Shown here piece after piece: positions 11,966 to 23,756 of a stretch of 64,000 bases of DNA (its first letter is position 1; each line of letters opens with the position of its first letter). This DNA comes from Ectocarpus siliculosus (Eukaryota; Sar; Phaeophyceae; Ectocarpales; Ectocarpaceae), in assembly GCA_000310025.1 (NCBI GenBank), contig FN649728.1:4990056-5054055 (forward strand), written 5' to 3'. Made by a program: the position numbers and the translations under genes. The notes beneath the pieces were generated by a model. It was given only the letters and a program-made list of their open reading frames with translations, searched no databases and was not told the DNA's origin.

Positions 11966-13779
11966 CTGCAAAATCGTTTCAACATTTCGGTGAGAGTACT
12001 ATCAGGGGTTACACCGTCATCCTGAAGGTTGAATATCTCTCACTAGCATGATGTTGTGCCTTTTCGCAGCCCCTGCTCTCTCGTGGGCCCGATTTTTTTC
12101 GGCATAAATTACACGTTAAAACCGTTTCCTGTCGTTCTTTCCGCTCAATCACGAGAATAATGTAGCGGGCACGACCCGAGATTGTCGCGCCACGCGGCGC
12201 GCTGTGTCGGGAGCTGCTGGCGTTGGAAAGTCGCTGGAAATCAAGGATTTGGCTCTCTCGGTGGTTCCGGTCGGTTCGTTTTTTTTTGTTGTTCTACGTC
12301 ACAACCAGCTGTGGAAACTTAAGCCACAACATGGCATCTGGCAGCGGCAGCAGTCTCTACCTCCCGCAACCCTCTGTCCTTCTTTCGTTGATCCTGCAGC
12401 TCCCGGACGGAAACGATGTACGCAAAGCGCGCCCCGCGCGTAGCGCGCCCGCTGTGTACACTGCTGTGAGCCACGACAGCTACCCGCACGCACACGGACA
12501 CTTTCGTCCCCAAGCAGATACGAAGTATGCTCTTTCTTTCTTTCGGATCCAATGCTTTTTTTGGGAACGAACTTCAACTTACCGCAGCAAAGCATGTACT
12601 AGCTATGCCTCCTGCACAGCACTTAGACGAGATGGTACACATGCACTTGAAAGACATGCACGGTGTGATGTGATGGATTACTACTGTACCAGTGTAGAGC
12701 CAAGCGGGGAAACATCTCTTCCAAAACGTGGGAGAAACAAACACACAACCGCAACTTGCTGGATTCCGAGGTCGTTTGTCTGGATGCTGCTGCTGCATTC
12801 ATTGCTGTAATCCTACACGGCCATAGCACCAACCAGAGTTACACACAGAACAGACACTTTTGGCACACACAAAACAGAATCGCCGTTTCGTGCGGATGTG
12901 TGCCGCGGGATCAGCGCTGTGCAACCAAGCGGTGTGATGATGCACTTCTTTCATTATCAGACTGCGAACCTTCCAACCTGGATCTATGCTCCTTTCGCTC
13001 AACCACCGTAGCAGTATCTATCCGATCTTCGATCTCTAGCGTTAAATAGTATTTAGTCAGCTCTGCATGATGTTGCCAAGTAACATCGCATAGCGCTGCC
13101 TATGTATGTGGGAGGTGCAACACGACGGGACCGGGGGTTGCAGCCTGCCCAACTCTAATTCTGCTGTACCTAGAGTTCAATAGTCGTGCAGCTGTACACA
13201 ACGTTACCGCATATATTGCGCTTTAGAAAAGCGCTTATGCTCGCGGAAGGAGACTTACAAGTACACGCCGCCCAACTATGTACATCGAGGTGCGATTTCA
13301 TGGGCCGGCCAGAGAAGGGGGGATCGCAAATTTCCGTTGCACAGCCCGCTCAGAAGTAAATGTGTGTATCAAGCGTGAGAGGAACCCCCGGATTCATAGT
13401 AGTAGTCCGGGTTGGTGATGGTAAAGTCGTCAACGTCAACGACAAAATTAAATCTACACCATTTGTCGATATTATTTACAACTTAGACTATTTTCTTTAC
13501 CTACGGGTATTACGCGAGCCCGGCCGCCGTGCAGGGGGGCGGGTGAAGCACCCTTGTCCTATTCGCAGAGTTTTGGCAGCGGACCCATACATAGGGCAAT
13601 TGGTTTGTACGACCGGAAGAACTAAAGAATATCATACTCCCACCAATCACATGTCGATTTGTAGGACATTTTGTAGGACAGAGACAGATGATTGGCTGAT
13701 GGTCACGCCGACGAGGGGGAATCCCCAGAAAGACAAAGCACAGCAGCACACGAGACTGCCAAAGGAACACATCATAGGA

Positions 13780-14250
13780 GGCGTAGGGTGCGACTGTCAG
13801 AGTCAGAGCCCGTTGCCTGCTGTCGGCAGCACAACAATCGAGGGAGGCGACACCGGTCAATCGGCTGTCTGTCTTCATCTGTCTGCAGGCCGATCTCTTA
13901 GCTTCCCACACAGATGCAGGCCAAGGGCGGCCAAAGGAACACATACGAGGCATCGGGAGCGATTTTTGAAGTCCGTTGCCTGCTGCTGGCAGCGTATAAG
14001 CGAGAGAAGCAAGTGCACATAAGTCAATCAATATGCGCATGTATGATAGTATCTTCGTCTGTTTGCCGGCCAATCTTCTTTTTATCCACAACAGACGCAC
14101 CCCCATCAAACAGAGAGACAATGGGAGGTACACACTGCTGTAGGCCAAGGGCGACGAAATGCACTCATGGGAGGCTTTGGGGTTGAATTTTAGAGCCCGT
14201 TGCCGCTGCTAGCAGCGTAGGCCAGGGAAGCAAGTGGTGCACATCCACAC
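13780..14250. repeat. Degenerate tandem repeat, period roughly 160-230 bp
   Basis: The motif CCCGTTGCCTGCTG followed by GGCAGC recurs in three forms near 13810, 13973 and 14199. Companion motifs recur between them, such as GTCTGTTTGCCGGCCAATCT near 14058 against a diverged copy near 13877, and AGGCCAAGGGCG near 13917 and 14142. Confidence 0.6.
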
Positions 14251-14934
14251 AGCAGCAGCAGCTGCAGCTGACAGCAAGCAGTTGATTGATGATTGATGAG
14301 AGCTTCGTCCACACCAAACAAAACTTTCACTCGTCCCTGCGGTGCTACATAACAGGAGCCCTGAGTACACGGCTGAGTGGGGTTGTCGGGTGAGGTGTGA
14401 GCGAGTGCAGTAGCAGTGGTGGCCTCTGGGTGACGTCCTCCATATCTATCTACGCCCCTGTCTGAGTCTCTCTCTCCCCCCTTCTTTTTCTCGCTACATG
14501 GGGAGGTGACCCAGAATTTTTCGAAGACGATGTACGGGGAGCAATCTCCACACGAAATGAAAGAAAATCCTGTCGTTAGGAAGTATCGAGCCAAGCCTTC
14601 AGCTCTTGATTGACTCGAGCTAAGACCAATCTACTCGCAACCGGATACGGCATCATGGGCGAGTCATATCGGACAGCATGCATGTCATCCCGAATTTCTG
14701 TAGTCAGGCCATTCGTTACGGTGTCTTTTTTATTAGATATTTTTTCCCCAAAAGAGACGACCCAAAAATGATCTACAAAAAATATGACCCCCTTCTTGCG
14801 GTGCTGGTCCATCCTTTTTTCTATCCCGAGTCATCGACCGAAAAAAAGAGACCCTGCCACGGCCGTTCGTCACACATACATACACCTTCCACCGCTATGG
14901 TGTTTCGGTGATATCTCCGCATACAGTGAAGCAA

Positions 14935-15500
14935 CAGCGATGACAAAGGCATCCGCCATGAGCTGTGTGTATGGTCCGTCTTGGGTGGTGGCTGTTAGAG
15001 ACCACAGGGCGATTGGAGGCACGGAAACTGAGGTGGCGAGGGTCAACAGCACGCCGGAAAAATACCAACCGAGACAGCAACCAGTTCTTTTTTGCTCTTT
15101 GGCCTGTGTCGCAACTTTGGTTTATCGATGCTCCCTCGCCACCCACTCCAGCACCAGCGATGACAAAGGTATCCGCCATGAGCTGTGTGTATCATCCGCC
15201 ATGTGTGGTGGTTGATACAGACCAGAGGCTGAAGGGCGCTCAAAAATTGTGAGCGCAAGAGTCGTGAACAAGCGGGAAAAATGACCCGTCTCGTCTTCAA
15301 GCAATTTTTTTTGCTCTTTCGCCCGTGTCGCAACTTTGGTTCATCGATGCTCCCTCGCCACCCACTCCAGCAACAGCGATGACAAAGGTATCCGCCACGA
15401 GCTGAGCGTATGGTCCGTCTTGTTTGGTGGTTGACACAGATCAGGAGGCTATAGGGCGCCCAAAAGTTGGGTTTGCAAAAGTTGACAGCACACCAACAAA
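14935..15500. repeat. 220-bp tandem repeat, about 2.5 copies
   Basis: Copies begin with CAGCGATGACAAAGG at 14935, 15155 and 15374, giving periods of 220 and 219 bp. Each contains ATCCGCCATGAGCTG, a TTTTTTGCTCTTT-like tract, then GTGTCGCAACTTTGG and ATCGATGCTCCCTCGCCACC. Divergence between copies is moderate. Confidence 0.9.
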
Positions 15501-16070
15501 GACCCCCGCTGCTGCGTCCAGACTCTCTCGGCTCGTTTGCCGCTTGTTTTGGCCGCACACATCGGGTTGTCCACTTGGTCCAGCCGAATGAAAAAACAAC
15601 GCTACCGCTGATGCTACTGACTCTACACCAGTCACATGACACAGTTCGTGTGAACACCGTTAGAGTTTGCGGGGATCAACCGTCGAGAGATTAACTTTGA
15701 AGGTAGCGACATGTGGTTGTGACCAAAAAAAGACCACAGAAAAAGACAGCCCCGACTTATTCAAAACTGCCCCGGAAAAAGACAGGATGGGCTGTCCAAA
15801 ACGGGTTGTCTTTTTTTCATTGCCTTTTTTCCCTGAGAAAAGACACCGTAAGAAGGGGTTCTGTGGCCAGTTGTCTTTTTTTGAGAAGGAAGAAAGAAAA
15901 AGACAGCTCCAAAACAGAACCGTAAGAAACGGCCTCAAGGGTGCGTCTGCATCTGCATGTGTACATACCCAACGTACATAACATTGCACAAGCGTCTGAA
16001 ACACCCACTACATAAGCTACAGCGAACGTTCAAAGGTTAGGGAGCACAACAAGGATATCGAGTTGCCGCC

Positions 16071-16157
16071 CCCTTCAGGAACCTAAACCCTACAAAGCGA
16101 CATGTGATACGGGGCCTTCAGGAGCCTAAACCACACAAAGCGACATGTGACATCGGG
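16071..16157. repeat. About 43-bp tandem duplication
   Basis: Two adjacent copies start CCTTCAGGAACCTAAACC and CCTTCAGGAGCCTAAACC. Both continue through ACAAAGCGACATGTGA to a CGGGG end. Confidence 0.85.
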
Positions 16158-17093
16158 GCAAGCTGCGAGCACGGGTGTTGATCGGATGATCTCCATGTTG
16201 TGGCCCCGGCCTGCCCAAGGCCCGAGTTGTATTGGACATGACTGACTGTCTACGACAGGCAATGAGCGGTCGTTGGTGGCTGCTAACGGTGCAGACAACA
16301 AAGACTGCAGTATCTGCGCAATTTGGTCCTACGGAACACCTGGAAAACTGTCCCAGATTTTTGATGCCTGGTGTGCACAGGTGCATAGGTTCTCACTTGT
16401 TCTACAGCAGCTGTTTGACGAGGAACCTCTCGAGGCTGCTGGGTTGCTTCTTCTTAGTACTCACCTGGTCAGACATTGCTCTCTGTGGCGTCCTGTAGTG
16501 GCGATGTCCTTGCTGCTAGAGACTGGCCTTGCGAGAGAAGGAAAAGGGAAGAGGGAAGAGGGAGATCAAGTGTCACGGCAGAGGCAACCCCGGGTTCCCA
16601 GTTCGGTTCGGGTATCAGGAAATTTCGCCGCATTCTCCGGTGGCGGGGTGGATCTTGGGGGTGGATCGATCTTCGTACTGAGATTTTCGAAAACGACCGA
16701 CAGAGCACCCAGCGATCACACGCGAGATGCGTAAGAGCGAAAGAGCGGTTGGGACGTGTTCTGCAGGGGGGAAACGCTTAGATGCCGCAAGTAGCTGCGT
16801 CGACATGTACATACATACCTCCACACTTTTTTTGACTGCCAATCGTGCCAATCAAGACAAATTCCATTTCTCTAACTTCTAGACAGGCGACACGGCGAGG
16901 GCTTTACCAAGTCCTCTGCGTTAAAAAGTGTCGTTGCGCTGTTGAAGGCTGAGGGTGCCGTCCGAACATCCACAAAAACTGGGTCCACGTTATTCACAAT
17001 CAACAATACGAAGTAGTAGACTTGCTGTACGCGCCGTCACAGACCCCACCCCCCAAACTGTTGGTCGTCCAAGGCAGCCAGTGATGTGAGCTA

Positions 17094-17318
17094 CTACAGG
17101 AGGTTGGGTCTGTATCGGCGCGTACAGAAAAAGATGGGTAGTCCGGACCGCAGCTTCAGCCGTCGACAGCACGCCCCCAGGAACAGAACTGGTCGCGTCA
17201 ATGCGCCAAGTCGCTGCTCCATGATGTCCTCCACCGATTTGGCATCGAACATGAACAACACGTTCGGAGCCGGCATGTCGACGTTGCGACTATTTGCCTT
17301 GGATATAGACCCGAGTAT
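17094..17318 (-). CDS. Exon-like open block, unidentified
   Basis: A CCGATTTCAG acceptor is followed at 17318 by a frame open to 17094, starting ILGSISKANSRNVD and continuing MPAPNVLFMFDAKSVEDIM. The composition looks protein-like and the opposite strand is less so. No clear donor, no partner exons and no family match were found. It may be an exon of an unresolved gene or a chance frame. Confidence 0.22.
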   Translation of the reverse strand: MLGSISKANSRNVDMPAPNVLFMFDAKSVEDIMEQRLGALTRPVLFLGACCRRLKLRSGLPIFFCTRRYRPNLL

Positions 17319-18334
17319 CTGAAATCGGGGTTTTCATCACCTTTCCTTATCGAATCTGAGTCAGACTCAGAGCGGCATTTATTGCATGCGTTCATTTGTG
17401 GTGTCGACGCTTTCGCTCTCTAGCAAACCAGGTTCGACAGCAGGCGCGAACGCACCGATGCAGCGACCGATCCTTCCCGTTACCTAGAAGAACTTTTCGC
17501 CGACATCCATGTATTCGTGCAGTCATAGAATACTCCATGGAACACACACCGACCACGAAGTCGGTCCCCGACGAAAAACACAAGGCGGCACACCATAGTT
17601 TTCCACGGCAAGGGCCACGAAGAGACAGAAAGTCAGCCTGCTTGCCACACGAGAACACGAATCCTGCCTGTCTCAGTTGCCAAAGACCCCGAGGGCACAG
17701 CCGATTTCACGACCAACAAAAAACACCAGTAGTCTTTCTGTGAGGTTACGTTTACTTAAAAAAAAACACCAGCGAGACGGGGAGACAGAGCATGAGCGAA
17801 GGTAATAGTAGATAACGCTGCGGCAGCAAGGACGGGGCACTTCCTGAACACACGATACTGCGATCACATCGTCATTATTAACACCGACAATCATACATAT
17901 TTGTATTCAATCAAGATGCCGATGCCCAAGCAGGGTACTGTCATGTTTACCAAGGTAGAATCCAACACCATCCATGAACGCACAGAAGCAGCACAAAATA
18001 GAACTACGTGTACTGGGGACACGCTTCATTCCAGCAGCCGACTGAAAACCAACCGTGCAAACAACATGGGCTGAGAAAAGCGTGCCAGCACTTAACATAC
18101 ACGTCTTGCTGAACATTTAAAAAAAACTATTTATACTGTACTCGTATCGTACCTTGCACACGTGTATCTCGCGTAATATTTTCGTCCTTGTCTTCCTCCT
18201 GCATACTTCGTTACACCAAACTGCAAAACGCAAGCCAAACCAAAGTCAATCCTAGCGCCTCGGTGCAGAGAACAAAGCCATTGAAATAAGGATGGGCGTG
18301 TGGGTCGCGATATTGTTCAAAATCGATCATATTT

Positions 18335-21296
18335 TCATGCGATGGCGTCGTGATCTCTTCTCATAGCTGCTTGCATCTCCGCGTGCGCCACGAGGGTCTT
18401 GTGCCTCGCCATTTTTTTATCCCGGATTCGTTTCACGCAGCAGAGACCCTGACGTGACACCAATAAAACAACGAAGGCAATGAGGGGCTATGTGGGAAAC
18501 ACTAGTACTTGGAAATGGAGACTTGCCGAAACAGTTGACTTGGTATCGAAACAAAAAAGTGAAAGTTTTGGTACTTTGGAGAGTTGCTTCTTTTTTGAGA
18601 CAAGAAACAAAAAAAACGTGCTCGAGATGATCACGGGTGTTGTGAAGCGGTCAAGCGATCTTAAGCGTTCAAGAGAAGTGAGGTCGAGTTACCCACGTGT
18701 AGAATTCCAAGCTAAGGCTAAGGTAGAGCGAGGAAGGACAAGATTGAGGCACACGAGAAGGCCGGCATTGGTATACGACTCACACAACGATTGACGCATG
18801 TGGACTGGAAACACAACAATAGAATGAACGCGTTCAACGTCGAGAGCATGTCTTGCACAGGGTAGCTGACTGCTGCACCGGGTCGTTACCACTGCCGGCG
18901 TCAACCTGAGGTCTAGCATGCGGTCAGCTTCACAGACGCGTGTGCACTAAGTTGATATCGACGCCTACTTACATATGCAAGTCCAACGTGGTCCGTACGC
19001 CACACCACATAAGTGCTTGTGCTCACCAAAAGAAAGTAGAGCGCCCCGATGCCCACCATGATCCACGCAATGATCGTGATGTACAGGCCAAAGCCTCCGA
19101 GGTCTAGCCCCTTTTCATCCTCCTCCTCTAGTACCAGGACACCGACGCTACGCAGGCGGCAGCAGAGTGCATTGTGATGCGTAAGTGAACTCGTTCACGG
19201 GGAAGCAGAGATAGTCTTTCCAGAGGAACATTGGATCTTCTGAAGTAGTACGACTATCCGCGGCTCTCCTGGGTAAGGTAAGTGCTAGAGTTCCACAACG
19301 GCGTAGCTGATTGAACGACCCCTTTCCACAACAGCCAAAAACGCTGCACACGTCTACCTTTTTTTGGCTGTTTGAGACAAACGGAACTGTATACGTATGT
19401 GAAGAAGAAGACACGCACGATTGAGGGAACGGCACCGAACGGGTCACTGCGGATATTCTAGACGCAGGCAATGCAATGAACGACGAGAACCACGATAAGG
19501 GTCAGTTCAAAACTTGCAGCACGCTGCGCCGCGGCTGATACTGAAAGCGATATATCGATGCAACTTGTTCGGAATGCCATGAAGCATTTTCCCAACGAGA
19601 CTCACAAGGAGTAAACCACCCCTCGAGGTATCCAGGAATGGAGCACGAACATTTCTCGAACCGTCGTTGTCCACTCGAGCTCCGCCATGATGATCAACAT
19701 GCAGAACAAGATGTTGTAGCACCGAACAGCCACCGATTCCGCTGAAAATAACAAGTAGGGGGGGGCGAAACGAAACCAAAAAATCGTTTGAGGCGTCGAA
19801 CTCAAACGAACGCAAATTTACCCCATTCTCTAGGAGTCGATGTTCATAATCTGCGGTATATCGAGCCGCACCCATTCCGGTGTGAATTAGAAATTCAGGC
19901 TGGATCAATATTTAGTTGAACCTATTCGAGGTAAACGAAGAAGGCCCAAAGCAGTTCAGCTCAAACACGCGCCTCCAAGTTCAGAGAGGAGGATAAGCGA
20001 AGAGAATGGTCAGCACACGGTTGGGGGCGAGAGGTTAGGACGTAAACGATACCACTTCACTAGGCAACACGTACGGCACCTACAGCGGCCGCTACACCTG
20101 CCAACCACCGACAAAAAGATGTACATTTCCAGGCTGCGCGATATCATCATCAACACTGATCATAGTATCCGTGCAAACAACACCATCCCGGAAAAAAATA
20201 CTACTGCTACCATCTAAAATTCTAAGAAAATCACCAAGTGGATCATACACGACCAGTGCCCCGTCCTCAATAGAACGCCTGCGCGGTCGAAGCGGCAATT
20301 TTTCACCCTCAAGGCGGAGGTAAGTACCTTCTACAATAATAAAACAGATGGGACAAGTCTTCCCTCTATTTACTCACGCGAGAGGTCCTTGTGGTATCCC
20401 AGCACCATACCCTGCGCAACACCTACTCCCAGGGCCGCGATTACGGTGATGGCGTTGAGCAGCAGCAACGAGTCCAAGAGGCACCCTCGCCGCACTGTTC
20501 GGACGCCCGAATACTGTAGGCGGTGTAGTTTGCGGCAGGCGATCGACGAGCGGGAAGTTGTCGGACATCCGACATTTCGCAACCTTTGGTGTCCAATTGC
20601 TAAACGGAACAAACAGCGGAGTTTCAACATAGAATTTCGGCCAAGATACAAATTTGCGGTGTGATGGAAAACACTGCTGCTTTACATCTGCCGTCGAGGG
20701 CTTCGGAAACCTTCTGACGAGCTATCGCGGGTGTTCAAAGCGGGCTACCGGAGGCAACAATCATGGTGCCATGTACGGTGTGACCGATCAGGAGGCCGGG
20801 CGTGACAACCTTGAATACTTGCTACACGACACCAAAGACTAGGCAACACCCTGGCTATATCAACAGGCCTCGCTGTACGGTTCATCCACCGGGTGACGGC
20901 CCTCAATCGTCCCAGCAACATCGAACTTGTTGGTACATGCTGCCATTCCAATGCACCGTACTACACACCAGCACAATGTATCCCCCTGGCCAACTTGATC
21001 AAGGGGTATCGAGCCCAATACTCCGCGACGTTTCGTTACCGCCCCATATACCCAGTCGGTCAACTTTTTTAGCAGACATCGAAACGTAACATCTCTCCTT
21101 CCACGGGCAGTTTGAAGCTCACACGTGCCATGTCTTCGTCGGAAAAATCTGAGTCGTAATCCGCCTCGCTGTCTGGCTCATCCGCCCCATCGACTGCCCC
21201 ATGACCCTCCGTGCCCCTTCCAGTCTGAAGTGGGCTAGACTCCGTCAGCAAGGGGTCCAGAGCCCATTTCGGCATGTGAGGGTCCTCCTCCGACAT
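18335..21296 (-). CDS. COPI-associated (TVP15-like) Golgi membrane protein, 5 exons
   Basis: Exons: 21296-21123, 20513-20378, 19741-19606, 19147-18973 and 18448-18335. Phases run 0/0, 0/1, 1/2, 2/0, 0/stop without conflict and give 244 residues. The start is the ATG at 21296 (MSEEDPHMPKW). An acidic N-terminal region of about 58 residues is followed by four hydrophobic segments: LLLLNAITVIAALGVGVAQG; YNILFCMLIIMAELEW; HSWIPRGVVYSFVGVLVLEE; and GLYITIIAWIMVGIGALYFL. The pattern of a TM segment ending in an acidic residue, then SWxxRGxxYxFxG, is the signature I associate with the COPI-associated protein family, small four-TM proteins of Golgi and vesicle membranes. The tail is a basic, probably helical segment (MARHKTLVAHAEMQAAMRR). 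The frame is open upstream to an acceptor at 21338, so an earlier 5' exon is possible (see 23601-23756). Confidence 0.78.
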
Positions 21297-23249
21297 GCCA
21301 CCTGTAGCAGACCCGCGTACGGGAACGATACCCGCTGCCTGGAAAACCACCGGGTCCAGGCAGCAATGGGACCACGGCAGGGTTCGAGCAAGAGGGGTGA
21401 CAGCCAGCGAACGAAAAAGTCAACAACGAAGCAAATTTCGCGAAGACGACGAAGTTTCGGGAGATCTTGCTTTCAAGGGTGTTCGAATTCCCTTCGGAGT
21501 GCACTAGGTGTGGGTAAGGCCTCACCACACGCCCTCTGATTCAACGGTGGATTCCTGTCATCTGGCATGCTTCACGTGTTGCGTTAACAGTCGAATGCTA
21601 CACGACGTGCCATAGACTAGGCTTGTGCGAGCATGTTCGCCTTGAGTAAAAAAGAGCATACCACCGAAGAGGTCGTAGATGCTAGGCCCGTACAAAGTGC
21701 ACTTCTCTTTCGTCGAATGTCTGCGGGTGTGGTTTTCCCCATCTACCGCAAGAACGCGTTTGCTCACGTTTTTCAAATCAGTTCTTGCTTGACTTTCTAT
21801 CGCGTAACTCCGATATGGCCAGTTGGGAATAGAGCAGATCTATCTGTAGAATACATTGCTCTTTCGTACTGTGCTTCTCTCATGCGTCATCTGCGTAGGA
21901 ATAGTGGTTGCCTGCTTTAGGCAGCGATAACTGAAACGTAGGGTTTGGTGCACGTAGCGAGTGGCGAACTGTTGGACAAAATAAGTACATACACTATGAT
22001 GTGCGCCTTGGACGAAGGACGATATGGTTCCCTGCTGGGCGCACGCCCGATTGTGTACACAGCAAGTAGCTTCTGCTCGTTCATTTCTTACTCAGCGAGC
22101 GGCAGTTCCACACTGTACGAGTGCCTTCTGGAATCGGTAGCTTGTGAGTTGCGGGATAAGTGGCATGTGCCTGTTTGAGTGCAAACAATCGAATACAACG
22201 CATTTCTGCGATTGAAACGCAGAGGCACGATACAGGAGTACATGAAAAGGCCTGGCGCCCCGACGGTACCTAATGCCGTATACAAAAATACTGCAAATGG
22301 TATCATTTCAGCGAAAAAAGCCATCCGCAGCCAACCGTGGCATCTTACTTACTCCAGAAGCGCGGGGTTGGCGAGGATCAACGGGGGTGAGATAAATCCG
22401 GTTCAGGGTTTATCCGTTGCCCCTGTGCGATGCCACTGGTACCCACGCGGCAACCGTGTAAATCATCCAGTCCTTTCTTTCTCTCGCACCCTATGTACTG
22501 CGGTGGCTGCAATGGGTGCGAAACACCCGCGAGCTACCACACGCGCGTGCATATATCTGCATATTCTAGGTACACATTACAAATCATTCACGATCCTGTT
22601 GCCGCCGCTAAGTAGATCGGAGCCTACAGCAGTCCTCATGGCTGTCGCTCGATTCACCTCTATTATAGTTGGAGTCCCTTGGTCGAGCGATTCAATCTGT
22701 TCAGTTTTATGTTCTGTGCTGCGTACACCGTCCATAAGAAACAACACTGGGGTCTGAGCGCGAATGGCAGCAATCGTACGCAAACATACATGCCGTAGGT
22801 TGCATCAGATATCACACACATATAAGATACTATACCTCCTTCGAAAAACTACACAATACCACACCCGTGTGCTATTTTTTTGAGCCCCCAACAAAACGTC
22901 ATTTATCACACGGTGACACAAGATACCACCCCCCCTAAGGTTGAGCCGCATACTATCGATGGAGCCCCCGCGTATCACATGGTGCGACAACGTGACAACA
23001 CGTTATCACAAGCACACAAGCGAAGCGACATGTGCGCAAACGCCATGGAGGTCGACAATACCATGGAGGGGGGTGCAGTTAACAACCCTGCTGAAAGCCC
23101 CGCCGCGGGGAAGCGTGTGCCCCTGCTGAGACGACTCCCTCAGCAGCCGTGCACGACACTATCATGTACTGCTGAGACCCGCACAACATAATCTTACAGC
23201 TAACCCGTTTTATCCCTTTCATCACACCCTGTACCCGGGTTCCTGCTTT

Positions 23250-23440
23250 GAGCGCACTTCATCACACGGGCGACGTAATCACACCCCATCCTTGTCACAC
23301 ACCCCTGTAGGCCGGGGCATGTGAGAGCGCTTCATCATTCGGGCGACGGTATCACACCCCATTTCACACCCTCTGTACAGTAGACGGGGTACTGCTGTGA
23401 GTGCACTTTGTCACAAGGGTGGCGTAAGATATCACCCCCC
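23250..23440. repeat. About 75-bp minisatellite, about 2.5 copies, with TCACAC-rich flanks
   Basis: The block GAGCGCACTTCATCACACGG and derivatives, followed by CGAC-GTAATCACACCCC-like sequence, starts near 23250, 23325 and 23399. Flanking sequence from about 22900 to 23500 is full of the motifs ATCACAC and GTGACAAC on either strand. Confidence 0.8.
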
Positions 23441-23600
23441 CCTACAGAATACCACCACGTGGTAACTTTGGTACCCCAAAAAATGTTGTCACACTGGTGT
23501 GGTATCTAATGCAACGTACGGTACACAGCAGTCAGGAGCGACCAGCCTGCTGTACAATCGCCGTTCATCCGTTCATGTGTTGCCATGGGCTAAAACATAC

Positions 23601-23756
23601 CAGGGGGAACGCCAAGGCGGCCACGAACAACGCCGAGCGTTTCCCAAAAGGTGAATGGTAAGAAAGATGAAGATTTAGAGCCTTTGGCGCTCTGCTGTTT
23701 GTCCTCCTGATGCTGTCGCACTCCAAAGCGCACGGGTTTGGGTCGAGAATCTCAAC
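23601..23756 (-). CDS. Exon-like block, possible 5' exon of the COPI-associated gene
   Basis: A GGCAG acceptor at 23757 and a GTATGT donor at 23600 bound a 52-codon open frame in phase 0. It starts VEILDPNPCALECDSIRR and ends with a hydrophobic GKRSALFVAALAFPL. Phase 0 fits the acceptor at 21338 of the COPI-associated gene, which would extend that gene upstream, but the match has a one-in-three chance of occurring randomly. No start codon or further upstream exon was located. Confidence 0.28.

Larger units (their letters stand above)
11966..18334. other. Long repeat-rich stretch without a confident gene
   Basis: The right end (11966 to about 12800) should hold the promoter and first exon of the minus-strand rhamnose gene, but neither could be placed. 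A minimal ATG-ACG exon at 12020 would leave a 49-nt intron, which seems too short. From 13780 to 16160 several tandem arrays dominate. Open frames there (for example 13510-14148 minus and 16273-16734 plus) span repeats or lack recognisable features. One exon-like block is listed separately at 17094-17318. Confidence 0.5.

Noticed and set aside
12204..12810. Overlapping plus-strand frames opposite the 5' region of the rhamnose gene
   Set aside because: No recognisable features. The region is expected to be promoter or 5' UTR of the minus-strand gene.
13510..14148. 212-codon minus-strand frame
   Set aside because: It spans the degenerate tandem array and has no exon borders or domain signal.
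15720..15930. A/T-run inverted segments (AAAAAGACAG / GTTGTCTTTTTTT)
   Set aside because: Weak, interrupted pairing in low-complexity sequence; not enough for an element or structured RNA.
16273..16734. 153-codon plus-strand frame
   Set aside because: Protein-like in part, but it has no splice partners or family match, and competing minus-strand frames are equally open.
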